Assembly: GCA_030169165.1 (NCBI GenBank)
Contig: CM058040.1
Location: 85,300,373 to 85,364,372 of the forward strand
DNA: 64,000 bases
Reading direction: 5' to 3'
DNA from: Centaurea solstitialis
Taxonomy: Eukaryota > Streptophyta > Magnoliopsida > Asterales > Asteraceae
The notes beneath the pieces are model-generated. The model saw only the letters and a program-made list of their open reading frames with translations. It searched no databases and was not told the origin of the DNA. Positions within the stretch are counted from its first letter, which is position 1; each line of letters opens with the position of its first letter. A program made the position numbers and the translations under genes. Shown one piece after another: positions 34,290 to 46,081 of the stretch.

Positions 34290-34884
34290 AGCAAAGCACT
34301 TAGAGTTTTCAATAGTTCTACAAGGATCATAGAAGAAAGTGACAATGTCAAATGCAATGAGAACACTCCTAACATACCTGGAAGTGGTCCCAATTGGTTA
34401 TTTGACATTGATTCACTAACTAACTCTTTAAATATGAGCAATGCAGTGCTTACAGGTTCAGGTACAGAGCAAGCACAAGAAACAAGTCCTACATTTGTTA
34501 TGTTTCCCATGCCTTTTGTGGACTCAAAGGATGCCTGTGCCACTGATGAGTCAACTTCAGATGATCAACATGAACCTGAGTCTGAGAAGAGTGATGATCA
34601 ACCAATTGTGGAATCCTCTGAGACCACTGATGAAATTCCTGTCTTAGAAGAGCGACCTCAATGGGATCAAGAACCAGAGGTGAATGAGTCAAATCTAGGG
34701 GTGGATCTGCCTGAAGAACCCCTGCATCTTACATGAACTCAGAAGAATCATCCACCTACTCTGGTAATAGGAGATATTCAGTCTCCTATGATAACAAGGA
34801 AGCAAAGCAAATCCCTTCCACATTCACACCTGAGTATGATATCAGTTTTTCTTTCTCAGACAAAACCAAAGAAGGCATGATGCA

Positions 34885-36387
34885 ATGAAGGATCCCAGCT
34901 GGATTGAAGCCATGCAAGAAGAACTATTGCAGTTTGTCCTACAGCATGTGTGGGATCTGGTGGATCTACCAAAAGGACACAGAGTAATTGGCACTAAGTG
35001 GATCTTTAGGAACAAGACTGATGAGAGAGGGATTGTTATAAAGAACAAAGCCAGATTAGTAGCACAGGGGTATACTCAAGAGGAAGGAATAGACTATGAT
35101 GATGTATTTGCACCTGTTGCCAGAATTGAAGCCATCAGGCTATTCTTGGCCTTTGCATCTTACAAAGGATTCAAAGTCTATCAGATGGATGTCAAGAGTG
35201 CCTTTCTCTATGGCACTATAGATGAAGAGGTGTATGTCAGTCAACCACCAGGGTTTGAAGATCCCAAATACCCTGATAAAGTTTACAAGTTGAGGAAAGC
35301 ACTATATGGTCTTCATTAAGCACCTAGGGCTTGGTATGATACCTTGTCCTCCTACTTGTTGGAAAACATGTTTGAAAGAGGTGTCATTGATAAGACCTTG
35401 TTCATCAAGAGAACAAAGACTGATATGCTTCTAGTACAGATCTATGTAGATGATATCATCTTTGGATCTACAAAGGATGATATGTGCAAGGAGTTTAAGG
35501 AACTGATGCATAAGAAATTCAAGATGAGTTCTATGGGAGAGCTCACTTTCTTTCTTGGTTTACAGGTCAAGCAGAAGACTGATGGGATATTCATCAATCA
35601 GTCCAAATATGTTGCATCTATGCTTCAAAAGTTTGGAATGAATGATGCAAAGCCAGCAAGCACTCCAATGGAAACACACAAACACCTCACTGCTGATGTT
35701 GAAGGGGAGGAAGTTGATGTTCACCATTACAGATCCATGATTGGATCATTAATGTATCTTACAGCTTCTAGACCTGATATTATGTTTTCTGTTTGTGTTT
35801 GTGCAAGGTATCAGGTTAGGCCCAAGGAGTCTCATCTACATGCAGTCAAAAGGATATTCAAATATCTTAAGGGCCAACCAAGATTGGGACTGTGGTATCC
35901 CAATGATTCTTCCTTTGACTTAGTGGCCTACACAGATAGTGATTATGGAGGAGCAAACCTGGATAGAAAGTCTACATCAAGAGGATGTCAATTTTTGGGA
36001 GGAAGATTGGTCTCATGGCAATGCAAGAAACAGACCACTGTTTCACAATCAACAACAGAGGCTGAATACATAGCTGCATCTCAATGCTATTCACAAGTTC
36101 TATGGATTCAAAATCAGATGCAAGATTATGGTCTTTCCTTTTTGCAGACACCAATCTACATTGACAATAACAGTGCTATCAGCATTGTTAACAATCCAGT
36201 CAAACACTCCAAGACCAAACATATAGAGATCAAGTACCACTTTATCAGAGATTGTAATGAAAAGAAGTTAATTCAAGTTCTGAAAGTCCATACTGATGAT
36301 CAATATGCAGACCTGTTCACAAAAGCATTTGATGTAGGCAGATTTACATTTTTGGTTACATGTGTTGGAATGATGAACTCTGAATAA
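34885..36387 (+). pseudogene. Outer Copia reverse transcriptase and RNase H
   Basis: RT blocks ARLVAQGYTQEEGIDYDDVF and VYQMDVKSAFLYG are followed by the catalytic YVDD at 35443-35454. RNase H has TDSDYGG (about 35932), TEAEYIAAS (about 36056) and a terminal KYHFIRD. A TAA at 35317-35319 interrupts the RT where relatives have CAA (Gln); the frame is otherwise open to 36387. The enzyme copies element RNA to DNA; this copy is inactive. Confidence 0.9.
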
Positions 36388-36529
36388 ACCTTCTTCTTGT
36401 TACACTTTTCTTTGTACTATCTCTGTATATTTTTCTTTCCTAGTTATTATTTCTTCTCTCTTTTTAATTCATGGGTATTTAATGAGTTTGTGAATGTTGC
36501 AGATACATGGTGAAGTCCTTGGATTGATC

Positions 36530-37030
36530 AAAAGACGCAGGGTGAAGTTACCACTGCTTCGTTGAAGTTACTTCTGCTAGCAGTGTCTCTATCGCAAAAC
36601 ATAGTTTCAATCACTAAGTCTTTACCACTGCGGGCACAATCGCACATTGCCACTGCTGGCACAATCGTGCATTACCACTGCTAGCACATTCGCATATTAC
36701 CACTGCTAGCACATTCGCACATTACCACCGCTAGCACATTTACCCCTGCTTGATCTTTACCACCGCTGGTTACATAAGCATGTTTTCACCACTGCTTGTG
36801 TATTTTATCACTGCTTTTAACCTAGCACGTGTAATTACCACTGCTTGTGTATTTTACCACTGCTTTTAACCTAGCACGCGTAATTACCACTGCTTGTCTA
36901 TTTTACCACTGCTTTTCACGAATATCATTGATAGTGTTATTTACCACTGCTTTTGACTTAGACCACTGCGTGTGTTCGTTACCACTGCTTGTGGTAGTTA
37001 CCCCTGCTCATGAGTTCAGTATAAAAGCCC
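36530..37030 (+). repeat. TTACCACTGCT motif cluster between pol and ORF3
   Basis: About 13 exact CCACTGC copies, mostly in the context ttaccactgct, plus several one-base variants (accaccgct, acccctgct, atcactgct). Spacing is irregular, 15 to 60 bases. The same motif fills the start of the LTRs and recurs in the gag-pol linker. No stable coding frame crosses it. Confidence 0.85.
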
Positions 37031-39307
37031 TAACTTGACCGCCTTTTTCATAAACGGCTATTCTGTACTCTTGCTCGAAAAACGTTTGCAATTCTAAAAT
37101 TCTTCTCACTCTGAGTTCTTGAATATCCATTTCTTTTGATTTGTGTACTGATTCTACATCTGATTTAGGGTTTCTTGGTCAATCGATAATGGATTCTCTG
37201 CATTTTGTTAAAGATCACAACAAAGTCGGATATCTCAGCAAAGATAGCAATTCTGAAGGGTTTGAAGATATTCTTGATTTCTTGGCTTCATCCAACATAG
37301 TGTATGCAGCAACCATAAACCCAACAATCTACATTCAACACATGCAAGATTTTTGGGCCAATGCTGTTGTTGCAGAATCTAACGGGGTGAAATCCATTCA
37401 AACCACCATCTGTGGTCACTCACTCACCATTACCCCTGCCAAGATCAGACTTCATCTGAAATTCAATGATGAAACAGGTATCACTATGCTCACACCCTCA
37501 ACTATAATGGAATCTTCTCTGAGAATGGGGTATGCAGGCTCCCAAACATCTTTAAAATATCTTAAGGGTAAATTTTGCCCTCAGTGGAGATTCTTTGTGC
37601 ATACCCTATTACACTATTTTTCAAAGAAAACTACAAGTTTTGGTGAATTTAGTAGTACCATTGCTTCTGCTTTGGTTTGCCTAGCTACTAATCAGACTTT
37701 TAATTTCTCTCAAATGATTTTTGATGATCTTGTCTACAACCTTGAAAACATGAATAATTCCAAAGTAAAATCTTTTTACATGTTTCCAAGATTTATACAA
37801 GAAGTGATCACCCAAGAATTGACGGATGTACCCATGGATGGAGACACTTATCAGAGCTCTGCTCTTGGTAATAAAGTGTTTTCTAACATGCAGAGACATG
37901 CTCCAGGCTCAAATGACATCTTCACCCCATTGTTCTCTACAATGATGAGGGTGAACCAACCCCAAGGTGAGGCATCAGGCTTGCAGCCCTCACAATCAAG
38001 CATACCCACTGATGACCTACCCACACCTGTTACTACAAATACTCCTCAGTCCCTTGAAAAAGCCCCTACCCCCACTCTCAAAGGTTACACAAGAAAGAAC
38101 AGGGGAGCTCCTTCCTCCTCTGGTTCTAAACCCAATAAGCCTTTAAGCCATCAGTTGGAGCACTCTCCTTCTGAAAATATCCAAAGGGACACCCCTGGAG
38201 TGATGCCCCACTCAAGTATAAAGAAGGTTCCCTCTAAGGAGAAGGATGGGCATGTGGTTGGTGAGGCTCAGACTACTGATGTTGCACATGGTGTGCATCA
38301 GGACAGTCTGAACATAGCTAAGACCCCCACCACGGCAACTCCTCTTGAGAAATCAAAGGGAGGTCCCAGGTGCCAAGAAACCAAGGGGGCATCTAGTGCT
38401 TTAGCAAGGCTGAAGACTAATGTCAAAAAGTCCAAAGATCCAGCAAGGGAAGTAAAAATTCCTAAATCTGGTGAGGACAACTTTAACTATCAAGAATTGA
38501 TGGACAATTTCAAAATCATTGCTGATGATTTGCATGCTCATGATGGCAATTTTCAAAGGCATGATCAGAAGCATGGTTCTCATGAAGCCAGACTTGATGA
38601 TTTGGAGGAATTGGTGACTACTCAGCATGATTTACTCAAGTCTCATGATGCTCAAATCCTCAAACAACGCAGGATCATTCAGTATCAGGGTGCTGCCATG
38701 GCCTCTATGAAGAGAACTATTTCAGCCCTACAAAAGAAATACTCCACTTTGGTGTCATTCATAAAGGGGGAGAGGAGATCTAAAGTTAAGGGGGAGTCAA
38801 AGGAGAAGAAAGAAGAAAGGAATGAAGAAACTGAGGTTGTGAATGAACCTTTAGTTGATGCTATGGATGTTGTTGAAATTGATGCTGAAGAAAAGGGGGA
38901 GGAACAGAAAGAAGTTGGTACAGGGGCTGAAACAGAATTGGAGGTGAATGAAGATGATGTCACAATTGCTCAGTTATTATTGAAACTGCCTAAGGTTATT
39001 CCAACAACCAAGGGTGTAGTTATCAAAGAACCTGAATTGGTGATGAAAAAGTCTAAGGTGGTTGATCCAAAAGATAAAGGCAAGAAGATTATAGTAGAAG
39101 AAGCTGAGCCTGAGTCTGATAGTGATGAAGAGATGGGTTTTAAGCCTGTGATAGACCCTGTCACTGAGAATATTCTTTCTGATGCCCTGATTCAAGAGCT
39201 GGAAGAGGAAGATGAGCTAAAAAGAAAACAAGAGTTGGTAAAGATTGCTGAAGAAGACAAAATTGAGGCTGAAAGATTACAAGAAGAGTTGAATAAAGAG
39301 GAACAGG

Positions 39308-40620
39308 TGATAACACCAAAATTATACATGTTTTGGTTGCGCGTAATCGTATGACTTTACCCCATTTCTTACCCGTTTATGATCATTTCATGCACTAAAT
39401 GAGCTTATTATTGTTTGTGAAGGATTTGGAGGCCGTGGAACGGAAAAGTACGAAAAAAGGCGAGAAAACGTGAAAAATGCACAAAGTCAACACAGAAGAC
39501 ACTTGGCGATCGCGAAGTCCTCTATCTGGCGCCGCCAAGTGCGATTGAATTGCAGATTAGGGTTGATTTAAGTGTTTGGCGTCGCGAAGTTGGCAGCCTG
39601 GCGATCGCCAGATGGAGCCTGGACGTTTTTCTTTAAATATCAGCCTCCTCCTTCAGTTCTAAACATGTTCGATGTCCGATACACGAGGGAAGTACAGAGG
39701 AACGAGAGTGAGAGTACGAAAGGTGCCGATACGCTGCGGAAGTCGATCTCCGATCATCTATCGTTGTATTGTCGGTATCATGTCGATGTCTACTTTTGTT
39801 TATGTTCTTGTTTTCATTATGAGTGAGTAGTTTTATTAGTAGTGCTTGTCATGATAGATGAACCTTTATGGGTGATACTTTGCAATTAATGTTTATTGGT
39901 TTGTTTTTGATTAATTGAATGTCGTTTATGGTTCTTTTCTGATTATTGTTGTTGTGGCAATTTGAATTCACTTGGTTGGGTGTATTTGTTAGACCAAAGC
40001 AGATAGACTCCGAAAGGATAATCAACCTACCTTAGCTTGACCTGGACCATAAGGTTGTGTTAAGGGGTTACTTTGACCAATAGTGACCGATAGTAAAAGA
40101 GCATTACAATATTGATTAGGAAGGGTTTACCGATTCTAGATTGTGGACCAAACGATTTAGGATTGGAATTACGAGGACCATATCCTAGTTCATAGCCATA
40201 AATTGCACATGTTAGGGTGTCCCAGACTTAAATTCCTACAATAGTCAAAATAACCAAACCTTCGACCTATTCATATCATCCATATTGGGGATTCACTTTA
40301 TCATGATAAGTACTGCTATTTTTCCTTATTATAAACTTAAATCATTATTTCGATTGCTTTCTTAGTTTTTACTTAGTTAATTACCTTTTTCAGTATTCAA
40401 ACCTTTTTCATACAAAACCCCCCCTTTTAGATTAATTAAACCAATTCAGACTTTAGTCTACGATAACTTGACCGTTCCCAGTGGTAGATACGATACCTGG
40501 ACTTTCCTACACTATATTACTTACGATCAGGTACGCTTGCCTGTATATGTGGTAAGACAGTGGCTAGGCATTAGAGGTTAAAACTTGTTACGCTTTTTAA
40601 ATACGATAATTACCGCATCA
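39308..40620 (+). repeat. Athila 5-prime LTR
   Basis: Contains four CG-rich near-palindromes (about 39502-39611). An 84-codon frame inside (39572-39826) is conserved between the two LTRs only because the LTRs are duplicates. Confidence 0.9.
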
Positions 40621-40626
40621 AGTTTT

Positions 40627-40644
40627 TGGCGCCGTTGCCGGGGA
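40627..40644 (+). other. Athila primer-binding site
   Basis: tggcgccgttgccgggga, complementary to the 3-prime end of a tRNA-Asp, six bases after the LTR. Confidence 0.85.
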
Positions 40645-40814
40645 ACGGTAATTGTTAGATTTTAGTCTAATTAGTTTGGTTAATCGATCCTTGTGAGGGA
40701 TTCTTTCCCTTGCAAGTTTTTCGCTTTCTAGTTTAATTAATTAGTTTTATCTTTATTTTATCTTATCTCTTTGTTTCCCGCAAGTTGCCCGTAATCGTTT
40801 GTTATGTTGTCAGG

Positions 40815-41318
40815 ATGGCAGATGATCAACCTGTGTGGAATAAGCGATCTGAGGTCCGGTTTACTCCGAGATCCGCGATCAAAAAGACAGATGATAAAAT
40901 GGTGGAAATCAATAAAGGACTCATCAAAATGATTAACACCATTTCGTTTGACGGAGAACCAAGCAGAAATCCTTACCAACACCTTGAAGCATTCGAGGAC
41001 ATCTGTGAATTGGTCAACACCAAGGAGGATGAGGTAAAACTTAGAGTATTCCCTTTTACTTTGACAAAAAAGGCAAAAGACTGGTTTAAACAACTGCTCC
41101 CGGGATCCATCACAACCTGGGACGATTTGAAATCTGCCTTTTTGTCAAGGTACTTTCCCACTTCCAAGGCTCACAAAATAAGAGCTGAAATTCGAAACTT
41201 TAAACAAGGAAAAGATAGCCTTGTGAAAGCTTGGGGAAGGTATAAGAGTTTATTTTTAGTTTTTCCAAATCATGGTATTGATGATAGAGAAATGATAGAT
41301 GTTTTTATGCTGGATTGA
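40815..41318 (+). pseudogene. Athila gag, 5-prime part
   Basis: ATG at 40815 follows the leader and gives MADDQPVWNK. The retrotrans_gag core follows: FDGEPSRNPYQHLEAFEDIC, then FPFTLTKKAKDWFKQL, then FLSRYFPTSKAHKIRAEI. It stops at 41318, where homologs continue. A T run just before (about 41298-41303) is one base short of keeping the frame with the next ORF, which carries the rest of gag. I favour a deletion over programmed frameshifting because the ending falls inside the gag core. Confidence 0.85.
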
Positions 41319-44300
41319 CTAACGATTCTCGGTTAAGGTTGGATTCATCTTGTGGAGGTATTTTTCCGTATAAGACAGTGAAGGAAGCGCGTAAACTCTT
41401 GGACGACATGGAAGCATACTATCTGGATTGGTCTACCGACGAGGAACAAGAGGAGACCCAACCAGTGCATCTAAACGTAGTGTCATCATCCGAAGAGTAC
41501 ATCCATGCAACTAAGGACTTCACCGAGACGCCAAACCCTCTTTCCAAGCCATATGGCGGGATAATCGAACAATTATTCCATCACTTCTCCCAAGAGCAAG
41601 AAAAGATGGGTGCGGATGTCGAACAGATAATGCAGGGGTTTGTGAACTTTATTGCAGGATTATATCGAGGCGCAGATCAATTCCTCCGAGACGTCAAGGA
41701 AACATTTCCTCATATGGAGGCGGAAGCACAGGCTGAAGTGTTCACAACCACAAGAGGAGGTAAGGTAGTTGTAGGACCACCTATGCCCCAAACTAATCAA
41801 ATTCCTAATATGCAGGTTGTTGAACCCGAGGTAGAATTACCATCACGACCAACAAAAGAGGTCATGGAGAAAGGAGTCAGACCAAGGGAATGTACAACAC
41901 CACATGTGCCTACACGAGTACCATACCCTGCACGACTACGGAAAGAAAAGAAAGAGGCCCAATATCGTAAGTTTATAGACTTGATTAAACGAGTGGATAT
42001 TAATGTGCCTCTTGTGGATTTAATTGCAGGTGTACCGAGTTACGCAAGATTTCTCAAGGAGTTGGTGGCCAATAAAGCAAGGATGGGAACGAAAGAAATA
42101 GCCTTTCTGAATGCCGAATGCTCAGCTACACTTTCAGACACCCTCAAAAAGGGCGATCCAGGGAGTTTCATTATCCCTTGTTATTTTGGTAAAAGTGTTT
42201 CATGTAGAGCCCTAGCAGACCTAGGAGCCAGTATAAACCTGATGCCATTATCCTTTTATCAAAAACTGGGATTGAATGATTTAAAAAGCACAAGAATGAC
42301 CATCCAACTGGCTAATAGATCCATAAAATACCCTGTAGGAATAGCTGAGGATGTCATAGTTCGGGTAGACAGGTTTGAATTCCCCGCCGACTTTGTGATC
42401 TTAGACATAAAGGACGAGGTTAAAGTACCTCTAATCCTTGGTCGTCCGTTCCTCAACACGACCAGTGCCATTATTCATGTAGCCGAAAGAGAACTTAGTC
42501 TAGGAATTGGTGAAGACCGAATCACACTTTCCATTGACGGGATTCCAGACTATAATGAGTCTATAAATACTCTAGATAGCCTAGATGACTTCACCAAACC
42601 ACTTGAATCAGAGCCTAATGATTATCTTTTTGAATCAGGTGAATGGGAAGAAAGCCTTGTTATTGAGAAAAGATGGGATGAAACCGTGGAGGAAGAAGAA
42701 GAGGACTTCGAGGAGCTAAAGCAGGAAGACAAAGTCAGAGTAAAGACCTCTTTGGAGGAACCACCAGATTTGGAATTAAAGGACCTTCCCGAGCACCTCG
42801 AGTACCAGTTTCTTGAAGGTAACAATTCTCTCCCGGTAATTATCTCTTCCTTGCTAACAGCCAATGAAAAGGATAGACTTATTGAGGTTTTGAAAAAACA
42901 CAAAAAGGCTTTAGCTTGGAAAATTTCGGACATTCCCGGAATAAGCCCTTCATTTTGTACACACAAAATTTTAATGGAAGACAATTTTAAACCATGTGTG
43001 CAAAAACAAAGGAGGCTTAATCCAAAAATGCAAGAAGTTGTGAAAAAGGAGGTGATCAAACTGCTTGATACCGGAATCATTTACCCCATTTCTGACAGTC
43101 CATGGGTAAGCCCTGTTCAAGTAGTTCCCAAAAAGGGAGGACTCACAGTTGTCACAAATGATAACAATGAGTTAGTTCCCACCCGTACTGTTACCGGGTG
43201 GAGAGTTTGCATAGACTATAGGAAGCTTAACGATGCCACTAGAAAAGACCATTTCCCTTTACCCTTCATTGATCAAATGCTTGAACGCTTGGCGGGAAAT
43301 GAGTACTATTGCTTCCTAGATGGATTTTCGGGATACTTCCAAATCCCCATTGATCCTGAAGACCAGGAGAAAACGACCTTTACTTGTCCCTTTGGAACAT
43401 TTGCCTATACGCGTATGCCTTTTGGGTTGTGCAATGCACCCGCTACTTTTCAGCGATGCATGACAGCCATTTTCCAGGACATGATAGAGAATTGTATGGA
43501 AGTCTTTATGGATGATTTCTCTGTTTTCGGTAACTCTTTTGATGATTGTCTAAGCAGCCTAGACAGGGTACTAGCTCGATGCGAGGAATCTCATCTGGTT
43601 CTCAACTGGGAAAAGTGTCACTTTATGGTAAGGGAAGGTATAGTTCTTGGACACAAAATCTCAAAAGATGGTTTAGAGGTGGATAAAGCTAAGATAGACA
43701 CCATATCGAAGCTTCCCCCACCTACAAACATAAAAGGGGTCAGAAGTTTTTTAGGTCATGCCGGTTTTTATAGGAGGTTTATACAAGATTTTTCAAAAAT
43801 ATCTCGACCTCTAACCAAACTTCTCGAAAAAGATGCGCCTTTCATTTTTGATGAGAAGTGCATCTCCGCTTTTGAAACATTGAAACGGCATTTGACCAAT
43901 GCCCCTATTATGGTTCCACCTGATTGGGATCAACCTTTTGAGATTATGTGTGATGCGAGCGATTATGCCGTTGGTGCAGTTCTTGGGCAACGTAAAAATA
44001 ATCATTTTCAACCGATTTGTTATGCAAGTCGAACTTTGAACGATGCTCAAGAAAACTACACCACGACTGAAAAAGAGCTTCTAGCGGTAGTTTTTGCCAT
44101 TGAAAAGTTTAGGTCTTATCTTGTGTTATCCAAAATCATAGTTTACACGGATCACTCTGCCCTTAAATATCTCTTTGCTAAGCCTGATGCTAAGCCCAGA
44201 CTCATACGATGGATACTTCTGTTGCAAGAGTTTGATATAGAGATAAGAGATAAGAAAGGCGCTGAAAATTTGGCTGCCGATCATTTATCTCGTCTGGAAA

Positions 44301-45592
44301 ATCCATACATGGATTCCAGAGGCATGGAAGTCATTAGGGATAAATTCCCCGATGAGGACCTTAATATGATTAAGACCATAGGAGAGGACCCTATACCTTG
44401 GTATGCAGACTTTGCAAATTATCTGGCCACTGGAGTTCTTGTCAAAGGTATGACTTATCAACAAAAAGGTAAGTTTTTCTCGGATTTAAAGTATTATTTT
44501 TGGTCTAAACCTTATCTATTCCGAATAGGACCTGATAGAATTCACCGTCGATGTGTCTCCAGCCCTGCTGCATGGGACATTCTCACTAACTGTCACAAAG
44601 ACCCCACGGGAGGCCATTTTGGAGCCAATTTGACTGCTAGAAAAGTCCTCGAGTTCGGATTTTATTGGCCTACGATTTTTAAAGATGCTCACACTTTAAT
44701 AAAATCTTGTGACGCTTGTCAAAGGGCAGGCAACATCACAAAGAAAGATGAGATGCCACAACAGAGCATCTCCGTCAGTGAAGTATTTGATGTTTGGGGA
44801 ATCGATTTTATGGGACCTTTTCCCGACTCTAGAGGCAACAAATACATCCTTGTGGCGGTCGATTATGTTTCCAAGTGGGCCGAGGCAAAGGCTTCACCCA
44901 CGAATGATGCTAAGGTAGTTGTTGACTTCATGAAGTCTCTTGTGTGCAGGTACGGATGTCCAAAGGCGATCATCGGTGATAGAGGAACTCACTTTGCAAA
45001 CTTTCTATTGGAGAAGACCTTAAAAAGATATGGAGTGCATCATCGGTTCTCGACTGCCTACCATTCGCAAGCCAATGGTCAAGCGGAAAACACCAACAGG
45101 GCTTTGAAACGAATCTTGGAAAAGACGGTCGATAACAACCCGAAGATATGGTCGCAAAAGCTTGAAGATGCACTGTGGGCGTATCGTACGGCCTACAAGA
45201 CCCCAATTGGAAGCACTCCTTATCGGATGCTTTACGGGAAAGCGTGTCACCTTCCATTCGAGTTCGAGTACAAAGCGTTGTGGGCACTAAAGAAAGTTCA
45301 CTTGGATGACATTGCGAGCGGAATAGAAAGATTGATAAGCTTGCACGAATTGGAAGAACTTAGATCTCTCGCTTATGAGAACTCAAAGATCTATAAGGAA
45401 CAGCGAAAGAAATGGCATGATGCGCATCTCAAAGAAGTGAAGGTGTTTAAAGAGGGGGACAAGGTATTAATGTATCAAACTCGCTTTAAATTTTCCCCTG
45501 GTAAGTTAAAGTCACGATGGATAGGTCCATATGTCGTTTTAAAAGCTTATCCTTCGGGATATGTGGACCTAATGACAAAGAGAATCATTTAA
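41315..45592 (+). CDS. Athila gag C-terminus and polyprotein (protease, RT, RNase H, integrase)
   Basis: A frame of 1425 codons without internal stop; the first codon is not a true start, since it continues gag. The aspartic protease site is ADLGASINLMP (about 42214). RT runs from the DYRKLNDATRKDHFPLP block (43210) to FMDDFSVFG (43505). RNase H has MCDASDYAVGAVLGQ (43945), TEKELLAVVFAIEKF and YTDHSALKYL. Integrase has the HHCC zinc motif (44592-44719), GIDFMGPF (44800), GDRGTHFAN (44977) and QAENTNRALKR (45078). Reverse transcriptase and integrase copy and insert the element in the nucleus. One extra T near 45590 ends the frame about 24 residues early. The enzyme core looks intact. Confidence 0.92.
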   Translation: MTNDSRLRLDSSCGGIFPYKTVKEARKLLDDMEAYYLDWSTDEEQEETQPVHLNVVSSSEEYIHATKDFTETPNPLSKPYGGIIEQLFHHFSQEQEKMGADVEQIMQGFVNFIAGLYRGADQFLRDVKETFPHMEAEAQAEVFTTTRGGKVVVGPPMPQTNQIPNMQVVEPEVELPSRPTKEVMEKGVRPRECTTPHVPTRVPYPARLRKEKKEAQYRKFIDLIKRVDINVPLVDLIAGVPSYARFLKELVANKARMGTKEIAFLNAECSATLSDTLKKGDPGSFIIPCYFGKSVSCRALADLGASINLMPLSFYQKLGLNDLKSTRMTIQLANRSIKYPVGIAEDVIVRVDRFEFPADFVILDIKDEVKVPLILGRPFLNTTSAIIHVAERELSLGIGEDRITLSIDGIPDYNESINTLDSLDDFTKPLESEPNDYLFESGEWEESLVIEKRWDETVEEEEEDFEELKQEDKVRVKTSLEEPPDLELKDLPEHLEYQFLEGNNSLPVIISSLLTANEKDRLIEVLKKHKKALAWKISDIPGISPSFCTHKILMEDNFKPCVQKQRRLNPKMQEVVKKEVIKLLDTGIIYPISDSPWVSPVQVVPKKGGLTVVTNDNNELVPTRTVTGWRVCIDYRKLNDATRKDHFPLPFIDQMLERLAGNEYYCFLDGFSGYFQIPIDPEDQEKTTFTCPFGTFAYTRMPFGLCNAPATFQRCMTAIFQDMIENCMEVFMDDFSVFGNSFDDCLSSLDRVLARCEESHLVLNWEKCHFMVREGIVLGHKISKDGLEVDKAKIDTISKLPPPTNIKGVRSFLGHAGFYRRFIQDFSKISRPLTKLLEKDAPFIFDEKCISAFETLKRHLTNAPIMVPPDWDQPFEIMCDASDYAVGAVLGQRKNNHFQPICYASRTLNDAQENYTTTEKELLAVVFAIEKFRSYLVLSKIIVYTDHSALKYLFAKPDAKPRLIRWILLLQEFDIEIRDKKGAENLAADHLSRLENPYMDSRGMEVIRDKFPDEDLNMIKTIGEDPIPWYADFANYLATGVLVKGMTYQQKGKFFSDLKYYFWSKPYLFRIGPDRIHRRCVSSPAAWDILTNCHKDPTGGHFGANLTARKVLEFGFYWPTIFKDAHTLIKSCDACQRAGNITKKDEMPQQSISVSEVFDVWGIDFMGPFPDSRGNKYILVAVDYVSKWAEAKASPTNDAKVVVDFMKSLVCRYGCPKAIIGDRGTHFANFLLEKTLKRYGVHHRFSTAYHSQANGQAENTNRALKRILEKTVDNNPKIWSQKLEDALWAYRTAYKTPIGSTPYRMLYGKACHLPFEFEYKALWALKKVHLDDIASGIERLISLHELEELRSLAYENSKIYKEQRKKWHDAHLKEVKVFKEGDKVLMYQTRFKFSPGKLKSRWIGPYVVLKAYPSGYVDLMTKRII

Positions 45593-45854
45593 GGTAAATG
45601 GCCATAGACTAAAGCTTTACAATGAGAACGACCCTGTCAGAAATGGCGAGGTCTGTCATCTTTCCAAAGAGCCAATTACTTAGGTGATCCCCCGAGTCAG
45701 GCTCGCGACTCGGTACAAAAACAAGCGCTTTTCGGGAGGCAACCCGTGTTTTTATTAGTTATATTTGCTTGTGTATGTGTTTTAATCAATTTTGCAGCAT
45801 TAGCCGAAGGAAATTGCAACCCGATCAAATTTCAGAAGCAACCAAACAGTAGCC

Positions 45855-45979
45855 ATTTCGCGATCGCGAAATGTCAATTTTCGCGCCGCGAAATTAGTGG
45901 CCCAGGTAAGTTCGAATTTTGAAAATAGTGAGCGATTACGACTTCGCGACGCGAAATCCTTTATTTCGCGACGCGAAGT
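45855..45979. repeat. Cluster of four TTCGCGnnGCGAA palindromes
   Basis: Near-palindromes at 45855-45872, 45878-45893, 45942-45956 and 45963-45979, with cores cgcgatcgcg, cgcgccgcg and cgcgacgcg, directly upstream of the third ORF. Similar sequences occur in both LTRs. Confidence 0.85.
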
Positions 45980-46081
45980 TCGAAATGAGAAGGTTTAAAC
46001 TGTTTTCTAAAACCCTATTTTCATTATTCTCCCTATCCCCTTGTGTTTTTCTCTGCAATTCTCTTCCCATCCTGCAATTTC

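Noticed and set aside
36530..37030. Spaced short repeats resembling a CRISPR array
   Set aside because: Plant nuclear DNA, irregular spacing and degenerate 7-11 base repeats; they belong to the Copia element.
37189..39354. The 700-codon frame as an independent host gene
   Set aside because: It lies between RNase H and the 3-prime LTR of the Copia element and continues in frame beyond the Athila insertion.
39572..39826. An 84-codon frame present in both Athila LTRs as a possible gene
   Set aside because: It is conserved only because LTRs are copies of each other; there is no domain, and it lies in the transcription-control region.
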